Under the pieces are notes generated by a model, which was given only the letters and a program-made list of their open reading frames with translations, searched no databases and was not told the origin of the DNA. A program made the translations under genes and the position numbers. A stretch of DNA of 64,000 nucleotides from an uncultured Christensenella sp. (GTDB lineage: Bacteria > Bacillota_A > Clostridia > Christensenellales > Borkfalkiaceae): the NCBI GenBank assembly GCA_910579295.1, contig CAJTTC010000010.1, positions 3,670 through 67,669 of the forward strand, read 5' to 3'. Positions 33,209-42,030 of this stretch are shown here, piece by piece; positions within the stretch are counted from its first letter, which is position 1, and each line of letters starts with the position of its first letter.

Positions 33209-34540
33209 ATGGAAGATATGACAGGAGTTATCCCGCAGACCACGACGCCCTACGGCGAGTTTAGAAATCACGTCGGCGAGGTTGTAACGATAAAGGGCGC
33301 AGTGCACAACATAAGGGATATGTCCGACTTCGCGTTCATTATTATAAGGACTTCGCGCGAGCTTATACAGTGCGTATACTGTCCCGATTTCTCGGACTAC
33401 CGTCTTGACGGCAAGCTTATGGAGCAGTGCTCGGTTAAGCTCTGGGGCAAGGTTGTAAAGAGCGAAACGCGCGACGGAAGCGAGAGGTACGAGTTGCAGA
33501 TACACGGCATAGAAATACTCTCAACGCCTGCGGCAATCCCGCCCGTAGTTATATCGAAAAAGCAGATTAACGCCGATTTGAGCGTAAACCTCGACTATCG
33601 TCCCGTAACGTTGCGCAACCCCAAGGAGCGCGCAATCTTCAAAATTCAGGAGGGTATTCAAAGAGGTTTCCGCGAGTATTTAACTCAGCAGGGCTTTACC
33701 GAAGTGCACACGCCCAAGATTAATTTTGCGGGAGCGGAGGGCGGCACTAACGTGTTCAAGCTCGATTATTTCGGCAAGCAGGTATATCTCGCGCAGAGCC
33801 CTCAGCTCTACAAACAGGCGCTTGTACCCGTATACGAGAGGGTGTTTGAAATCGCGCCCGTGTTCAGAGCCGAGCATCACGATACGTCAAGGCATTTAAA
33901 CGAGTACATTTCAATGGACTTCGAAATGGGCTTCATCGACAGCTTTACCGACATAATGAATATGGAAACGGGAGTGCTCCGTTACATTATGGAATTGCTC
34001 AAAAAGGAGTACGCGCCCGAAATCGAGCTGTTAAAGGTGGACGTGCCCGAAATCAAGACAATTCCCTGTATCCGTTTCAAGGACGCAAAGGAAATGTGCG
34101 TAAAGAAGCTTAAAAACATAACCGATATGAAGGACTTCGAGCCCGAAGAGGAGGCGTTCCTCGGCAAGTGGGCAAAACAGCAGTTTAATTCCGACTTCCT
34201 GTTCGTAACGCATTACCTTTCCAAGAAACGCCCGTTCTACACTATGGACGACCCCGCCGACCCCGAGGTTACGCTCTCGTTCGACTTGTTGTTCAGAGGT
34301 ATAGAGATAACCAGCGGCGGACAGCGTGTGCACGATTATAACGAGCAGGTGGAAAAGATGAAGAAGCTCGGTATGAACCCCGAGGAGTTTGAAACCTATC
34401 TTATGTTGCACAAGTACGGCGCGCCCCCTCACGGAGGTTTGGGCTTGGGACTTGAAAGGCTCACAATGCACCTTTTGGGCTTCAAGAACGTGCGCAATGC
34501 GGCGATGTTCCCCCGCGACATAAACCGCGTTTCACCTTAA
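33209..34540 (+). CDS. aspS: Aspartyl-tRNA synthetase, archaeal type
   Basis: A 443-residue class IIb synthetase with an N-terminal OB-fold anticodon-binding domain (about 15-110) and the catalytic domain: motif 1 region FREYLTQQGFTEVHTPK, the AGAEGGTNVFKLDYFGK flipping loop, YLAQSPQLYKQ, motif 2 FEIAPVFRAEHHDTSRHLNE, and motif 3 GGLGLGLERLTMHLLG. The length and lack of the bacterial GAD insertion mark it as archaeal/eukaryotic type, which is often non-discriminating for tRNA-Asp and tRNA-Asn. A separate asnS occurs at 57.5 kb. ATG 33209 follows AGAGGTGAATT. Confidence 0.92.
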   Translation: MEDMTGVIPQTTTPYGEFRNHVGEVVTIKGAVHNIRDMSDFAFIIIRTSRELIQCVYCPDFSDYRLDGKLMEQCSVKLWGKVVKSETRDGSERYELQIHGIEILSTPAAIPPVVISKKQINADLSVNLDYRPVTLRNPKERAIFKIQEGIQRGFREYLTQQGFTEVHTPKINFAGAEGGTNVFKLDYFGKQVYLAQSPQLYKQALVPVYERVFEIAPVFRAEHHDTSRHLNEYISMDFEMGFIDSFTDIMNMETGVLRYIMELLKKEYAPEIELLKVDVPEIKTIPCIRFKDAKEMCVKKLKNITDMKDFEPEEEAFLGKWAKQQFNSDFLFVTHYLSKKRPFYTMDDPADPEVTLSFDLLFRGIEITSGGQRVHDYNEQVEKMKKLGMNPEEFETYLMLHKYGAPPHGGLGLGLERLTMHLLGFKNVRNAAMFPRDINRVSP

Positions 34541-34585
34541 AAATTATCAGATATAGCACAAAATAATTTATTCATAAATTTTATA

Positions 34586-34625
34586 TGCACCCCCGAAGTC
34601 GTTTTCGGAGGTGCATATTCTATTG
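34586..34625 (+). terminator. Bidirectional terminator between aspS and pyk
   Basis: ATGCACC, two mismatched bases and CCGAA pair with TTCGG and GGTGCAT around a short loop at about 34587-34617. It would end aspS on one side and pyk on the other. Confidence 0.6.
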
Positions 34626-34708
34626 CCGATTAAGTTAAGATAAAATTAAGATATGGCGCCGACTATGGCGTAATTCCCATTATTTTTCAGCTTTCAAGCG
34701 GCTACTTC

Positions 34709-36130
34709 TTAACCGATAGTTTCAACGTTTATCAGGTTGGAGTTGCCGCTCTTTCCGTTGGGAGTGCCGCCCGTCAGGACAATCTTGTCGCCCTTGGAAA
34801 CAAGTCCCGTATCAATGGCGGCGCGCTTTGCGTAGTGGAAGAGGACGTCAACCGAATAAAACTCCTCGCTCATAACGGGTATTACGCCCCAGCTGAGCGC
34901 AAGCTTTCTGTAAGCTCTGTCATCCGTGGTCATACCTACAATATCTATCATAGGTCTGAAACGCGAAACTGTTCTTGCCGTGCCGCCCGTACGCGTACAG
35001 ACGACGATAACCTTAGCTCCTATGTCCTGTGCGAGCGTACAAGCCGAATGCGAGAGCGCTTCCGCAAGATTTCTAACGTGATAGTCGCTGTCCTTTATGT
35101 ATGCAATGTATTCCGTGTTGGCTTCCGCCTGTTCTGCAATCTTCGCCATAGCGCGTACGGCTTCCACGGGGTACGCGCCCGCCGCCGTTTCGCCCGAAAG
35201 CATAATGGCTGAAGAGCCGTCGTATACGGCGTTGGCGACGTCGGAAATTTCGGCTCTCGTGGGGCGCGGCTGTTTAATCATAGATTCGAGCATTTCGGTA
35301 GCCGTAATCGAACGCTTGCCGAATATGCGGCACTTGTTGATAATTGTTTTCTGAATGGCGGGAAGCTCCTCGAAGGGCACTTCTACGCCGAGGTCGCCGC
35401 GCGCAACCATTACGCCGTTGCAGACTGAAACTATTTTTTCGAGATTGTTTACGCCCGCGCGGCTCTCGATTTTTGCAATCAGCTCGATTTGGTCGTCCGT
35501 ATCGCCGCACTCTCTCAGCCAATCCCTGACGGCGACGAGGTCGTCAGCCTTGGACACGAACGAGCAGGCAACGAAGTCAACGCCCTGCTCAACGCCGAAT
35601 TTAAGGTCTGACTTGTCCTGTTCGGAGAGGTACTCCATTTTAAGCTCCTTGTCGGGGAAAAACATCGACTTGCGGTTGGAGAGCTCGCCGCCGACCAAAA
35701 CCTTGCATACAACGTTTGGCGCTTCTACTCTAACAACTTCGAATATAATAAGACCGTTATTCAGAAGAATTTTATCGCCGGGGTTCATCTGCTCGCATAT
35801 GCCCGCAAACGAAACGGCAACCCGCGTTTTGTCGCCCTCTATGTCCTCGGTGGTAAATGTGAACGTATCTCCCTCTTTAAGATTAACCTTGCCCTTAGCG
35901 AAGGTTTTAATGCGGAATTCAGGACCTTTCGTATCCAAAATAATGGGCAGGGGCACTTTTTTCTTTTCGCGCACGCTCTTGATAAGAGCAATTTTTTTAG
36001 CGTGTTCCTCGTGTGTGCCGTGCGAAAAGTTGAGGCGCGCAACGTTCATTCCCGCGTCAATCATCTTTGATAAAATCTCTTCGCTGTCGCTTGCAGGGCC
36101 AAGCGTACAGATTATTTTTGTTTTCTTCAT
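34709..36130 (-). CDS. pyk: Pyruvate kinase
   Basis: A 473-residue pyruvate kinase. N-terminal TKIICTLGPASDSEEIL, the substrate and metal region MNVARLNFSHGTHEEH, the catalytic lysine segment ELIAKIESRAGVNN, GVMVARGDLGVEVP and the RPTRAEISDVANAVYDG hinge are clear. It has the plain C-terminal domain; the extra PEP-utiliser domain found in many Bacillus enzymes is absent. It makes pyruvate and ATP from phosphoenolpyruvate. ATG follows GGAGATACTTTT on the minus strand. Confidence 0.97.
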   Translation of the reverse strand: MKKTKIICTLGPASDSEEILSKMIDAGMNVARLNFSHGTHEEHAKKIALIKSVREKKKVPLPIILDTKGPEFRIKTFAKGKVNLKEGDTFTFTTEDIEGDKTRVAVSFAGICEQMNPGDKILLNNGLIIFEVVRVEAPNVVCKVLVGGELSNRKSMFFPDKELKMEYLSEQDKSDLKFGVEQGVDFVACSFVSKADDLVAVRDWLRECGDTDDQIELIAKIESRAGVNNLEKIVSVCNGVMVARGDLGVEVPFEELPAIQKTIINKCRIFGKRSITATEMLESMIKQPRPTRAEISDVANAVYDGSSAIMLSGETAAGAYPVEAVRAMAKIAEQAEANTEYIAYIKDSDYHVRNLAEALSHSACTLAQDIGAKVIVVCTRTGGTARTVSRFRPMIDIVGMTTDDRAYRKLALSWGVIPVMSEEFYSVDVLFHYAKRAAIDTGLVSKGDKIVLTGGTPNGKSGNSNLINVETIG

Positions 36131-36164
36131 AAAAGTATCTCCGATAAAAATGATTACTTAATAT

Positions 36165-36193
36165 ATTGTAAAATAAAAAGCGGTAAAATGCAA
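36165..36193 (-). promoter_or_regulatory. Promoter of pyk
   Basis: Minus strand TTGCAT (36193-36188), 17 bases, TACAAT (36170-36165). It is divergent from the rnpB promoter, which begins 18 bases away. Confidence 0.75.
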
Positions 36194-36210
36194 CAGATAT
36201 AAAAATTTAG

Positions 36211-36239
36211 TTGTGTAAAAATTTAAAACGTGTTAGAAT
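36211..36239 (+). promoter_or_regulatory. Promoter of rnpB
   Basis: TTGTGT (36211-36216), 17 bases, TAGAAT (36234-36239), leading to a start near 36246, just before helix P1 of the RNase P RNA. Confidence 0.75.
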
Positions 36240-36247
36240 ATAGCAAA

Positions 36248-36604
36248 ATCCGAGTTAATTATACGGTCGCGGGCAAAGAAATTTGCGTGAGGAAAGTCCG
36301 AGCATCACAGGGCAAGGGTGCCTGTTAACGGCAGGTGAAGGCGACTTCAAGGAAAGTGAACAGAAATATACCGCAGACGTACCGTCTGTAAGGTTGGAAT
36401 GGCGAGGTAAGAGCTCACCGTATCCGCGGTAACGCGGGTAGCCAGTCAAACCCCACCCGATGCAAGATTGGGATAACGTCTTACTTAGATGTAGGAGCTG
36501 CCCGTTCGGCGTTATCCGTTAATATCGCTAAAACCCTTCGGCGACGGAGGGCTTAGATAGATGACCGTACACGACAGAACTCGGCTTACAGATTAATCTC
36601 GGAT
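36248..36604 (+). ncRNA. rnpB: RNase P RNA, type A
   Basis: The catalytic RNA of RNase P, which trims tRNA 5' ends. P1 pairs CCGAGTTAA (36250-36258) with TTAATCTCGG (36593-36602). The universally conserved GAGGAAAGTCCG (36290-36301) and its partner ACAGAACTCGGCTTAC (36574-36589) that form P4 are present, as are the conserved GGTAAGAGCTCACCG loop and a P15-P17-like CCCTTCGG region. Overall length about 355 nt is normal for type A. Confidence 0.95.
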
Positions 36605-36622
36605 TTATTTTAAACAAAACAG

Positions 36623-36652
36623 CCGCGGCGCAAAGATATGCGCCGCGGTTTG
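36623..36652 (+). terminator. Terminator of rnpB
   Basis: A perfect 9-bp stem CCGCGGCGC/GCGCCGCGG around an 8-base loop, followed by TTTGT. Confidence 0.85.
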
Positions 36653-36661
36653 TAATAATAG

Positions 36662-37348
36662 TTATTTTTTATTCTTTTTATAGTTGTAGAAAGCGTTGGT
36701 AGAGCCTAGCAGTCCGCATACTATCGCGCCGCCCGCAACGATAATCCAATAGGGGTGCCATAATCCAAGCAGCGCGCCGATCAACAGGTATACGATAATG
36801 CAGGTGAGCATAATAAATCCGCATATTGCTCCGACGTAAGGATTTTCGCCCTTCTCGGTTTTTTGTCTGCGCTTATCTCTGTCGCACAGGTCGAAAATAA
36901 TGCCGATAATGCCGCAGAGCAGGGCGCATACGGGAATAATCACCCAATGGGGATTCCACAGCCCGAACAGCGCTCCGATAAATAGATACGCCGCAACGCC
37001 CAACAGAAATACCGCCGCGCAGATAATGCCGCATAATGCTTCCGAAAATTTTTTAGGCGGATCGTCCTTGCCTCTTGTAAACAGGTGCTTCGCAGGGTCG
37101 AAAGCCGTCTGTTTTTCAAACTCCGTATTGTCCGCGTCCGTATCCGCGCGCTTGCCGTCAAGCAATTCGTCCACGGTTACGGCGAATATCCGCGCAATGG
37201 GCAACAGCAGAGCGGTTTCGGGCATAGCTTCGCCCGTTTCCCATTTGGATACGGCTTTGTTTGTGACGCCCAACGCTTCGGCAAGCTCGGCTTGCGTCAT
37301 TCCCTTTTGCTTGCGTAAGGAGTATAAAAAATCTCCGAAATTGTTCAT
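36662..37348 (-). CDS. XRE-family regulator with membrane domain
   Basis: A 228-residue protein. Residues 5-62 form a helix-turn-helix of the XRE type (KGMTQAELAEALGVTNKAVS, then KWETGEAMP). After a short linker come four hydrophobic segments arranged as an imperfect duplication: GALFGLWNPHWVIIPVCALL and GALLGLWHPYWIIVAGGAIV. The DNA-binding head is thus tethered to the membrane, a layout seen in Firmicutes regulators thought to sense envelope state. Target genes are not evident. ATG follows GGAGAGACGAT. Confidence 0.85.
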   Translation of the reverse strand: MNNFGDFLYSLRKQKGMTQAELAEALGVTNKAVSKWETGEAMPETALLLPIARIFAVTVDELLDGKRADTDADNTEFEKQTAFDPAKHLFTRGKDDPPKKFSEALCGIICAAVFLLGVAAYLFIGALFGLWNPHWVIIPVCALLCGIIGIIFDLCDRDKRRQKTEKGENPYVGAICGFIMLTCIIVYLLIGALLGLWHPYWIIVAGGAIVCGLLGSTNAFYNYKKNKK

Positions 37349-37436
37349 ATCGTCTCTCCGTAGTTTCTTTTTGTGAGTTAATTTTAAAATAATACGGAAC
37401 GTTTTGCAATAGAATATAGTCGAATTAAAGTAGAAT

Positions 37437-38582
37437 TTATATCAAAATCATCTTTTCGTTGGGATTGTCGTAGCTGAGCGGCGCGTTTAAATACCGCCAC
37501 AGCGCGTACGCCCGCGAGTTTATTTCTTCGCACTTGCTTACAGTCGGGCTTTTTTCTTCACCCGCCTTTGACGACAGTAAGGGGAGTATTTTGTCGGCGG
37601 CGTCCTTTTTTACCGCAAGCACCTTCAAGGGTTGGGGGGAGAGCAGAAATTCCTGCGTTTCGTCGGCGTACAGTCCCAATAAATTCGCCGTCAAAATGCG
37701 GCGTATTCTCGATTTGGAGTAGCGCTTCGAGGAAGCTTTTTCAATGATTTCGTCATACGTATTGCCGAACGCAAGCTTTTTCAGCCTGTTTTCAAGCCCC
37801 TCCGTGCACCCGTAAACGCGCTTTAAATTCTCCCTGTCGCACAGGTACAGGAAGTCGGTCGCAAGCGTTTCAAATCGCATATCGCAGTTGCGCGCGGCTA
37901 TAAAATCAGCATAGGAAAAGTCGGGCATATTTCTTCTTACGGCAGGGTTATCGGCGTTTGCGCGTATGCCGCTTGCAGACGAAAAGTTATCGGCAAGCCC
38001 GTCGTCGCGGTATCCCGCGCCAATGCGCTTTACGGGCAGAAAGGTAAGGTCAAGCCCCGCCTGCAGCGCCGCTTTTGCGTATTCCACGCCGAGTATGTTG
38101 TTGGGTGAGGATATAAGCTCTGCGTTCCCGCCGCAAGCCGTAAACGCCGCCGAATAGCTCTTTATATAGCTTTCGCCCCGCTCCGACCAATCGGCAAGCG
38201 TGCGTTTAAACAGTCGGCTCTCCGCGTTAAGAATGTAAGCCGCCTCTTTAAATTCTTCCGCGCAACCGCTTTCGCAACCGAACGCAAGGGTTAAATCGGC
38301 GTCTAAGCCTTTAAGTTGAGCGACAGCGCCGCGTGCAAAGATTTCGGCGGGAGCAACGGCGAAGGGGGCGGGAAGCTCTATAACGGCGTCCGCTCCGCTT
38401 AATACGGCGTGTGCGGCTCTGACAAATTTATCGTTTCGGCACATTTCTCCGCGCTGAGTAAAACACCCGCTCATTACGCACACCGTAAAATCGCACCCGC
38501 TCAAAGAACGCGCGCGTTCAATTAAATATTTATGTCCGTTATGCAGTGGGTTTAGCTCGCAAATAATCGTACAAATTTTCAT
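37437..38582 (-). CDS. tmcAL: tRNA(Met) cytidine acetate ligase
   Basis: A 381-residue nucleotidyltransferase-fold protein of the TmcAL (YlbM) family. The ATP-binding HxGH motif lies in CELNPLHNGHKYLIERAR at the N-terminus, followed by VMSGCFTQRGEM and DAVIELPAPFAVAPAEIFARGAV. The enzyme uses acetate and ATP to make N4-acetylcytidine at the wobble base of elongator tRNA-Met. It is divergent from pta, a nice fit with a product of acetate metabolism, though this may be coincidence. Confidence 0.92.
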   Translation of the reverse strand: MKICTIICELNPLHNGHKYLIERARSLSGCDFTVCVMSGCFTQRGEMCRNDKFVRAAHAVLSGADAVIELPAPFAVAPAEIFARGAVAQLKGLDADLTLAFGCESGCAEEFKEAAYILNAESRLFKRTLADWSERGESYIKSYSAAFTACGGNAELISSPNNILGVEYAKAALQAGLDLTFLPVKRIGAGYRDDGLADNFSSASGIRANADNPAVRRNMPDFSYADFIAARNCDMRFETLATDFLYLCDRENLKRVYGCTEGLENRLKKLAFGNTYDEIIEKASSKRYSKSRIRRILTANLLGLYADETQEFLLSPQPLKVLAVKKDAADKILPLLSSKAGEEKSPTVSKCEEINSRAYALWRYLNAPLSYDNPNEKMILI

Positions 38583-38590
38583 TTTAAACC

Positions 38591-38619
38591 TTTACAATGC
38601 GAAAAATTTGGTATATAAT
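38591..38619 (+). promoter_or_regulatory. Promoter of pta-ackA
   Basis: TTTACA (38591-38596), 17 bases, TATAAT (38614-38619); the pta ATG lies 79 bases beyond the -10. Confidence 0.8.
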
Positions 38620-38698
38620 GGTAGCGTTGTAAATCCGTGCCCGTAACCATTATAGACCAAAGGCGCGGATAAATAAAGCATTTTTAAGGAGTTTTGAT

Positions 38699-39703
38699 AT
38701 GGGATTACTTGAAGAGATTTTGGCAAAGGCGGCGGCACGCAAAAAGACCATAGTGCTTTGCGAGGGAGAGGACAAGCGCGTCGTAGAGGCGGCGGCTAAA
38801 ATCACCAAAGAGGGCATTGCCAAGATAGTTCTTATCGGCAACAGGGAGGAGTGCGCAAAGGTTGCACCCGACGTCGATCTGACGGGAGTAACGCTCATCG
38901 ACCCTCTCACGTCCGAAAAGACAGCCGTATATGCCGACATACTTTATCAGGCGAGAAAGGCTAAGGGTATGACGGAGGAGCAGGCAAAGGAACAGGCAAA
39001 GGACAGGACAATGTTCGGCGCGCTTATGTTAAAGGCGGGCGACGTAGACGGCTACGTGTCGGGCGCGTGCCATTCGACGGCAAACACGCTTCGCCCCGGC
39101 TTGCAGGTAGTTAAAACCGCCCCCGGCATTAAAACCGTTTCGAGTTGTTTCATAATGATTGCGCCCGCGGGCGAAAACAAATACAATCCCGACGGCGTGG
39201 CGGTATTTGCCGACTGCGCTATAAATATCGAGCCCGACGCTCAACAGCTTGCCGACATTGCGGTGTCCTCGGCAAAGACGGCAAAGGAAATCGCAGGTAT
39301 AGAGCCGCGCGTTGCAATGCTCTCTTTCTCAACCAAGGGTAGCGGCAACGACGACAAATTTTTCAAGTCCGTTCCCAAGATGCAGGAGGCGACGGCGCTT
39401 GCGAAGGTTATGTCCCCCGACCTCGCTCTGGACGGCGAGTTCCAGTTTGACGCGGCGGTCGCGCCCGAGGTCGGACAGCTTAAAGCTCCCGGCTCCAAGG
39501 TTGCGGGGCATGCAAACGTATTCGTATTCCCCAACATAAACGCGGGCAATATCGGATATAAGATAGCCCAGCGTTTCGGCGGCTATATGGCGATCGGCCC
39601 TGTATGTCAGGGCTTTGCAAGACCCTTGAACGACCTTTCGAGAGGTTGCAACGTCGAGGATATCGTAGCAACGGTTGCCGTTACCGCTCTGCAAGCGGAG
39701 TAA
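38699..39703 (+). CDS. pta: Phosphate acetyltransferase
   Basis: A 334-residue short-form Pta: IVLCEGEDKRVVEAAAKI at the N-terminus, GDVDGYVSGACHSTANTLRP with the substrate region near 113-132, and PNINAGNIGYKIAQRFGGYMAIGP near the C-terminus. It converts acetyl-CoA and phosphate to acetyl phosphate in the cytosol. Together with ackA 59 bases downstream it forms the acetate-producing, ATP-yielding branch fed by pyruvate formate-lyase. Confidence 0.97.
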   Translation: MGLLEEILAKAAARKKTIVLCEGEDKRVVEAAAKITKEGIAKIVLIGNREECAKVAPDVDLTGVTLIDPLTSEKTAVYADILYQARKAKGMTEEQAKEQAKDRTMFGALMLKAGDVDGYVSGACHSTANTLRPGLQVVKTAPGIKTVSSCFIMIAPAGENKYNPDGVAVFADCAINIEPDAQQLADIAVSSAKTAKEIAGIEPRVAMLSFSTKGSGNDDKFFKSVPKMQEATALAKVMSPDLALDGEFQFDAAVAPEVGQLKAPGSKVAGHANVFVFPNINAGNIGYKIAQRFGGYMAIGPVCQGFARPLNDLSRGCNVEDIVATVAVTALQAE

Positions 39704-39762
39704 GGATAACCTCAATATCGAATTACGCATTTAAAAAAATACAGGTATAAAGGTGAGAAATA

Positions 39763-40953
39763 ATGAAAATTTTAGTAGTCAATGCGGGAAGCTCCTCGCT
39801 TAAATATCAGCTTATAGATATGGAAACAGAAGCCGTGCTTGCAAAGGGCGGCGTTGAAAGAATAGGCATACCGGGCTCGCTGTTAAAGGCAAAGGGCAAC
39901 GGCAAGGAAAAGGTGTACACGCAGGATATGCCCAACCACAAGGTGGCAATCGAGCTTGTGCTCTCCGCATTACAGGACGGCGAGATAGGCGTAATCAAGT
40001 CAATGAACGAGATAGGCGCTGTCGGTCACAGGGTCGTTGCGAGCGGCGAGTACTTCAAAAAGCCCACGCTTGTAACTCCCGAAGTTTTAAAGACGCTGGA
40101 AAAGACCTTCGAGCTTGCTCCCCTGCACAATCCCGCGGCGGCGACGGGCTTAAAGGCGTGCATTGAGGTTATGCCCAAAACTCCCATGGCTCTCGTGTTC
40201 GACACGTCTTTCCATCAGACAATGCCCGAAAAGGCGTATATGTTCGGCATCAGATACGAGGACTATAAGGAATACGGCGTAAGAAAGTACGGCGCGCACG
40301 GCACAAGTCACAAGTTCGTGTCGGCGGAAGCGGCTAAATACCTCGGCAAAAAGCCCGAGCAGCTTAAAATAGTTACCTGCCACCTCGGCAACGGCTCGTC
40401 GATTTCGGCTGTCGACGGCGGTATATGCGTAGATACTTCAATGGGATTTACCCCGCTTGACGGCGTGCTTATGGGTACGCGTTCGGGCTGTATCGACGCG
40501 TCTGCGGTGGAGTTCCTTGCAAGGAAGAAGGGGCTCAGCCACGCCGACGCCGTTACCTATCTCAACAAGCAGTGCGGCGTCGCGGGCATTTCGGGCGTTT
40601 CCTCCGATTTCAGAGATTTGGACAACGGAGCTAAGGAGGGCAACGCAAGGTGCGCGCTCGCTCTCGATATGTTCAACTATCAGACCAAGAAGTTCGTCGG
40701 CGCGTATGCCGCTGCTATGGGCGGGCTCGACTGCATAGTGTTCACCGCAGGCATCGGCGAAAACACTCCCCACATTCGCGAGGGTGTGTGCGAGGGGCTC
40801 GAATTCCTCGGCGTACAGCTTGACAAGGCGGAAAACGCAAAGAGGGTTGACGGCATTCACGACGTCTCCGCTAAGGGCAGTAAGGTAAAAGTGCTTGTAA
40901 TACCCACCAATGAAGAGCTTGTAATCGCGCGCGAAACCGCCGCTCTCTTATAA
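39763..40953 (+). CDS. ackA: Acetate kinase
   Basis: A 396-residue AckA of the ASKHA fold: VVNAGSSSLKYQLIDM at the N-terminus, FDTSFHQTMPEKAYMF, YGAHGTSHKFVS, HLGNGSSISAVDGG and FTAGIGENTPHIREGV all conserved. It converts acetyl phosphate and ADP to acetate and ATP. The pta-ackA pair is one operon with an AAAGGTGAG ribosome binding site. Confidence 0.98.
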   Translation: MKILVVNAGSSSLKYQLIDMETEAVLAKGGVERIGIPGSLLKAKGNGKEKVYTQDMPNHKVAIELVLSALQDGEIGVIKSMNEIGAVGHRVVASGEYFKKPTLVTPEVLKTLEKTFELAPLHNPAAATGLKACIEVMPKTPMALVFDTSFHQTMPEKAYMFGIRYEDYKEYGVRKYGAHGTSHKFVSAEAAKYLGKKPEQLKIVTCHLGNGSSISAVDGGICVDTSMGFTPLDGVLMGTRSGCIDASAVEFLARKKGLSHADAVTYLNKQCGVAGISGVSSDFRDLDNGAKEGNARCALALDMFNYQTKKFVGAYAAAMGGLDCIVFTAGIGENTPHIREGVCEGLEFLGVQLDKAENAKRVDGIHDVSAKGSKVKVLVIPTNEELVIARETAALL

Positions 40954-41042
40954 AATTGATTTTTAGCCCGTAATAAGGGAAGAAAGTCCTGAAACAGGGC
41001 GGAGCACGATATAATTTTTCCGTTAATTGCTCATAAAATGAG

Positions 41043-41072
41043 TTGACAAACAGCAATAAGGTATACTATAAT
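41043..41072 (+). promoter_or_regulatory. Promoter of the DUF177-rpmF operon
   Basis: TTGACA (41043-41048) and TATAAT (41067-41072) with an 18-base spacer. The start would be about 13 bases before the ATG, giving a very short leader. Confidence 0.8.
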
Positions 41073-41091
41073 CTTATAGTCGGCTTAGGAT

Positions 41092-41484
41092 ATGATTTTA
41101 GAGATAAAAAAGCTAATGGCAAGGGCTGCGTATACAGGCGAGTTTTCGTTTGAGTATCAGCCGCCGCAGGACAGTATGCTCATTCCGCTTTGTCGCTTTA
41201 AGGGCGGCGTAAAGGTGAGCGGAAGCTACGAAATATTCGAGGATGACGAGGTAGAGGTAAAGCTCGCCGTCGCTTACGTAATAGTCGGTCAGTGCAGTTA
41301 TTGCCTTGCGGACGCGGAAAAATCAATAGAGAGTTCCGCAGAGGTGCTGTACGTAACGGATAAAGACGATAGAGATAACTACGTGTACGACGGCAACCGC
41401 CTTGATCTATCAGCGGCAGTAAACGACCTTGTGCTTTTCAGTCAACCCGGCGTTTTGCTTTGCAAAGAGGACTGTAAAGGCTAA
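41092..41484 (+). CDS. DUF177 (YceD) family protein
   Basis: A 130-residue protein, a member of the DUF177/YceD family that almost always precedes rpmF. Family features are the variable N-terminal strand region, CSYCLADAEKSIESSAEVLY in the middle, and the C-terminal DLSAAVNDLVLFSQPGVLLC KEDCKG type ending. Its role is in 23S rRNA or large-subunit assembly, inferred from family and context. rpmF starts 36 bases downstream. Confidence 0.85.
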   Translation: MILEIKKLMARAAYTGEFSFEYQPPQDSMLIPLCRFKGGVKVSGSYEIFEDDEVEVKLAVAYVIVGQCSYCLADAEKSIESSAEVLYVTDKDDRDNYVYDGNRLDLSAAVNDLVLFSQPGVLLCKEDCKG

Positions 41485-41519
41485 TAGAGATTTAAGAAAA
41501 TATTGAGAGGTGAAAGATA

Positions 41520-41708
41520 ATGGCAGTACCCAAGGGAAAACAGTCAAAGAGCAGGACGAATAAGAGATTTGCAAACTACAAGGCTACGGCTCCTACGCTT
41601 GTAGAGTGCCCTCATTGTCACGAGCTTATGCAGGCGCACCGTGTTTGCGGCAACTGCGGCTACTACGATAAAGTCGAAGTCGTTGCTCAGGCAGACGCTA
41701 AGAAATAA
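41520..41708 (+). CDS. rpmF: 50S ribosomal protein L32
   Basis: A 62-residue L32: MAVPKGKQSKSRTNKR at the N-terminus, then a four-cysteine zinc site CPHCHEL and CGNCGYYD. The zinc-binding C+ form is intact. ATG follows GAGAGGTGAAAGATA. Followed by a strong terminator. Confidence 0.98.
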   Translation: MAVPKGKQSKSRTNKRFANYKATAPTLVECPHCHELMQAHRVCGNCGYYDKVEVVAQADAKK

Positions 41709-41770
41709 TCAGTCTTTAACAACAGGGCGGCTTTTATCGGCTGTCCGTAGTTTTGAACTCTAAATTTAAC

Positions 41771-41797
41771 AAAAGGCGGGCTTTTGCCCGCCTTTTT
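41771..41797 (+). terminator. Terminator of the rpmF operon
   Basis: AAAAGGCGGGC pairs with GCCCGCCTTTT around TTTT, ending in five T. Confidence 0.9.
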
Positions 41798-41978
41798 GTA
41801 GTTAAAGCGATATTGAAAATTAAAATTACATAACGCAACCGCAGGTTTGTATATATCGCTTCTCTCATAAAATCAGTAGAAAATTTAAATTAATTCCGTA
41901 ACACTTAGTCGGTTGCGGGATATTTTTATGCGTAGGGCGCGCTTACCTTTATTTACCGCTATTTGTCTTAACAATTTC
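41798..41978 (+). other. Non-coding gap with pseudoknot-capable repeats
   Basis: No gene. AAGCGATAT (41805-41813) and ATATCGCTT (41853-41861) can form a 9-bp stem; the loop holds CGCAACCG (41834-41841), which is complementary to CGGTTGCG (41910-41917). These pairings together would make a pseudoknot. No promoter or terminator of its own was seen, so whether it is transcribed is open. Confidence 0.35.
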
Positions 41979-42007
41979 TTTACAATCGCGGCAGCCAATG
42001 ATATAAT
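41979..42007 (+). promoter_or_regulatory. Promoter of nfnAB
   Basis: TTTACA (41979-41984), 17 bases, TATAAT (42002-42007). The leader to the ATG at 42031 is about 17 bases with AAAGGAGTG. Confidence 0.8.
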
Positions 42008-42030
42008 ATAGAATAAAGGAGTGTATAAAA

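Noticed and set aside
35355..36161. 268-codon open frame on the plus strand inside pyk
   Set aside because: Shadow of the conserved pyruvate kinase gene; no ribosome binding site.
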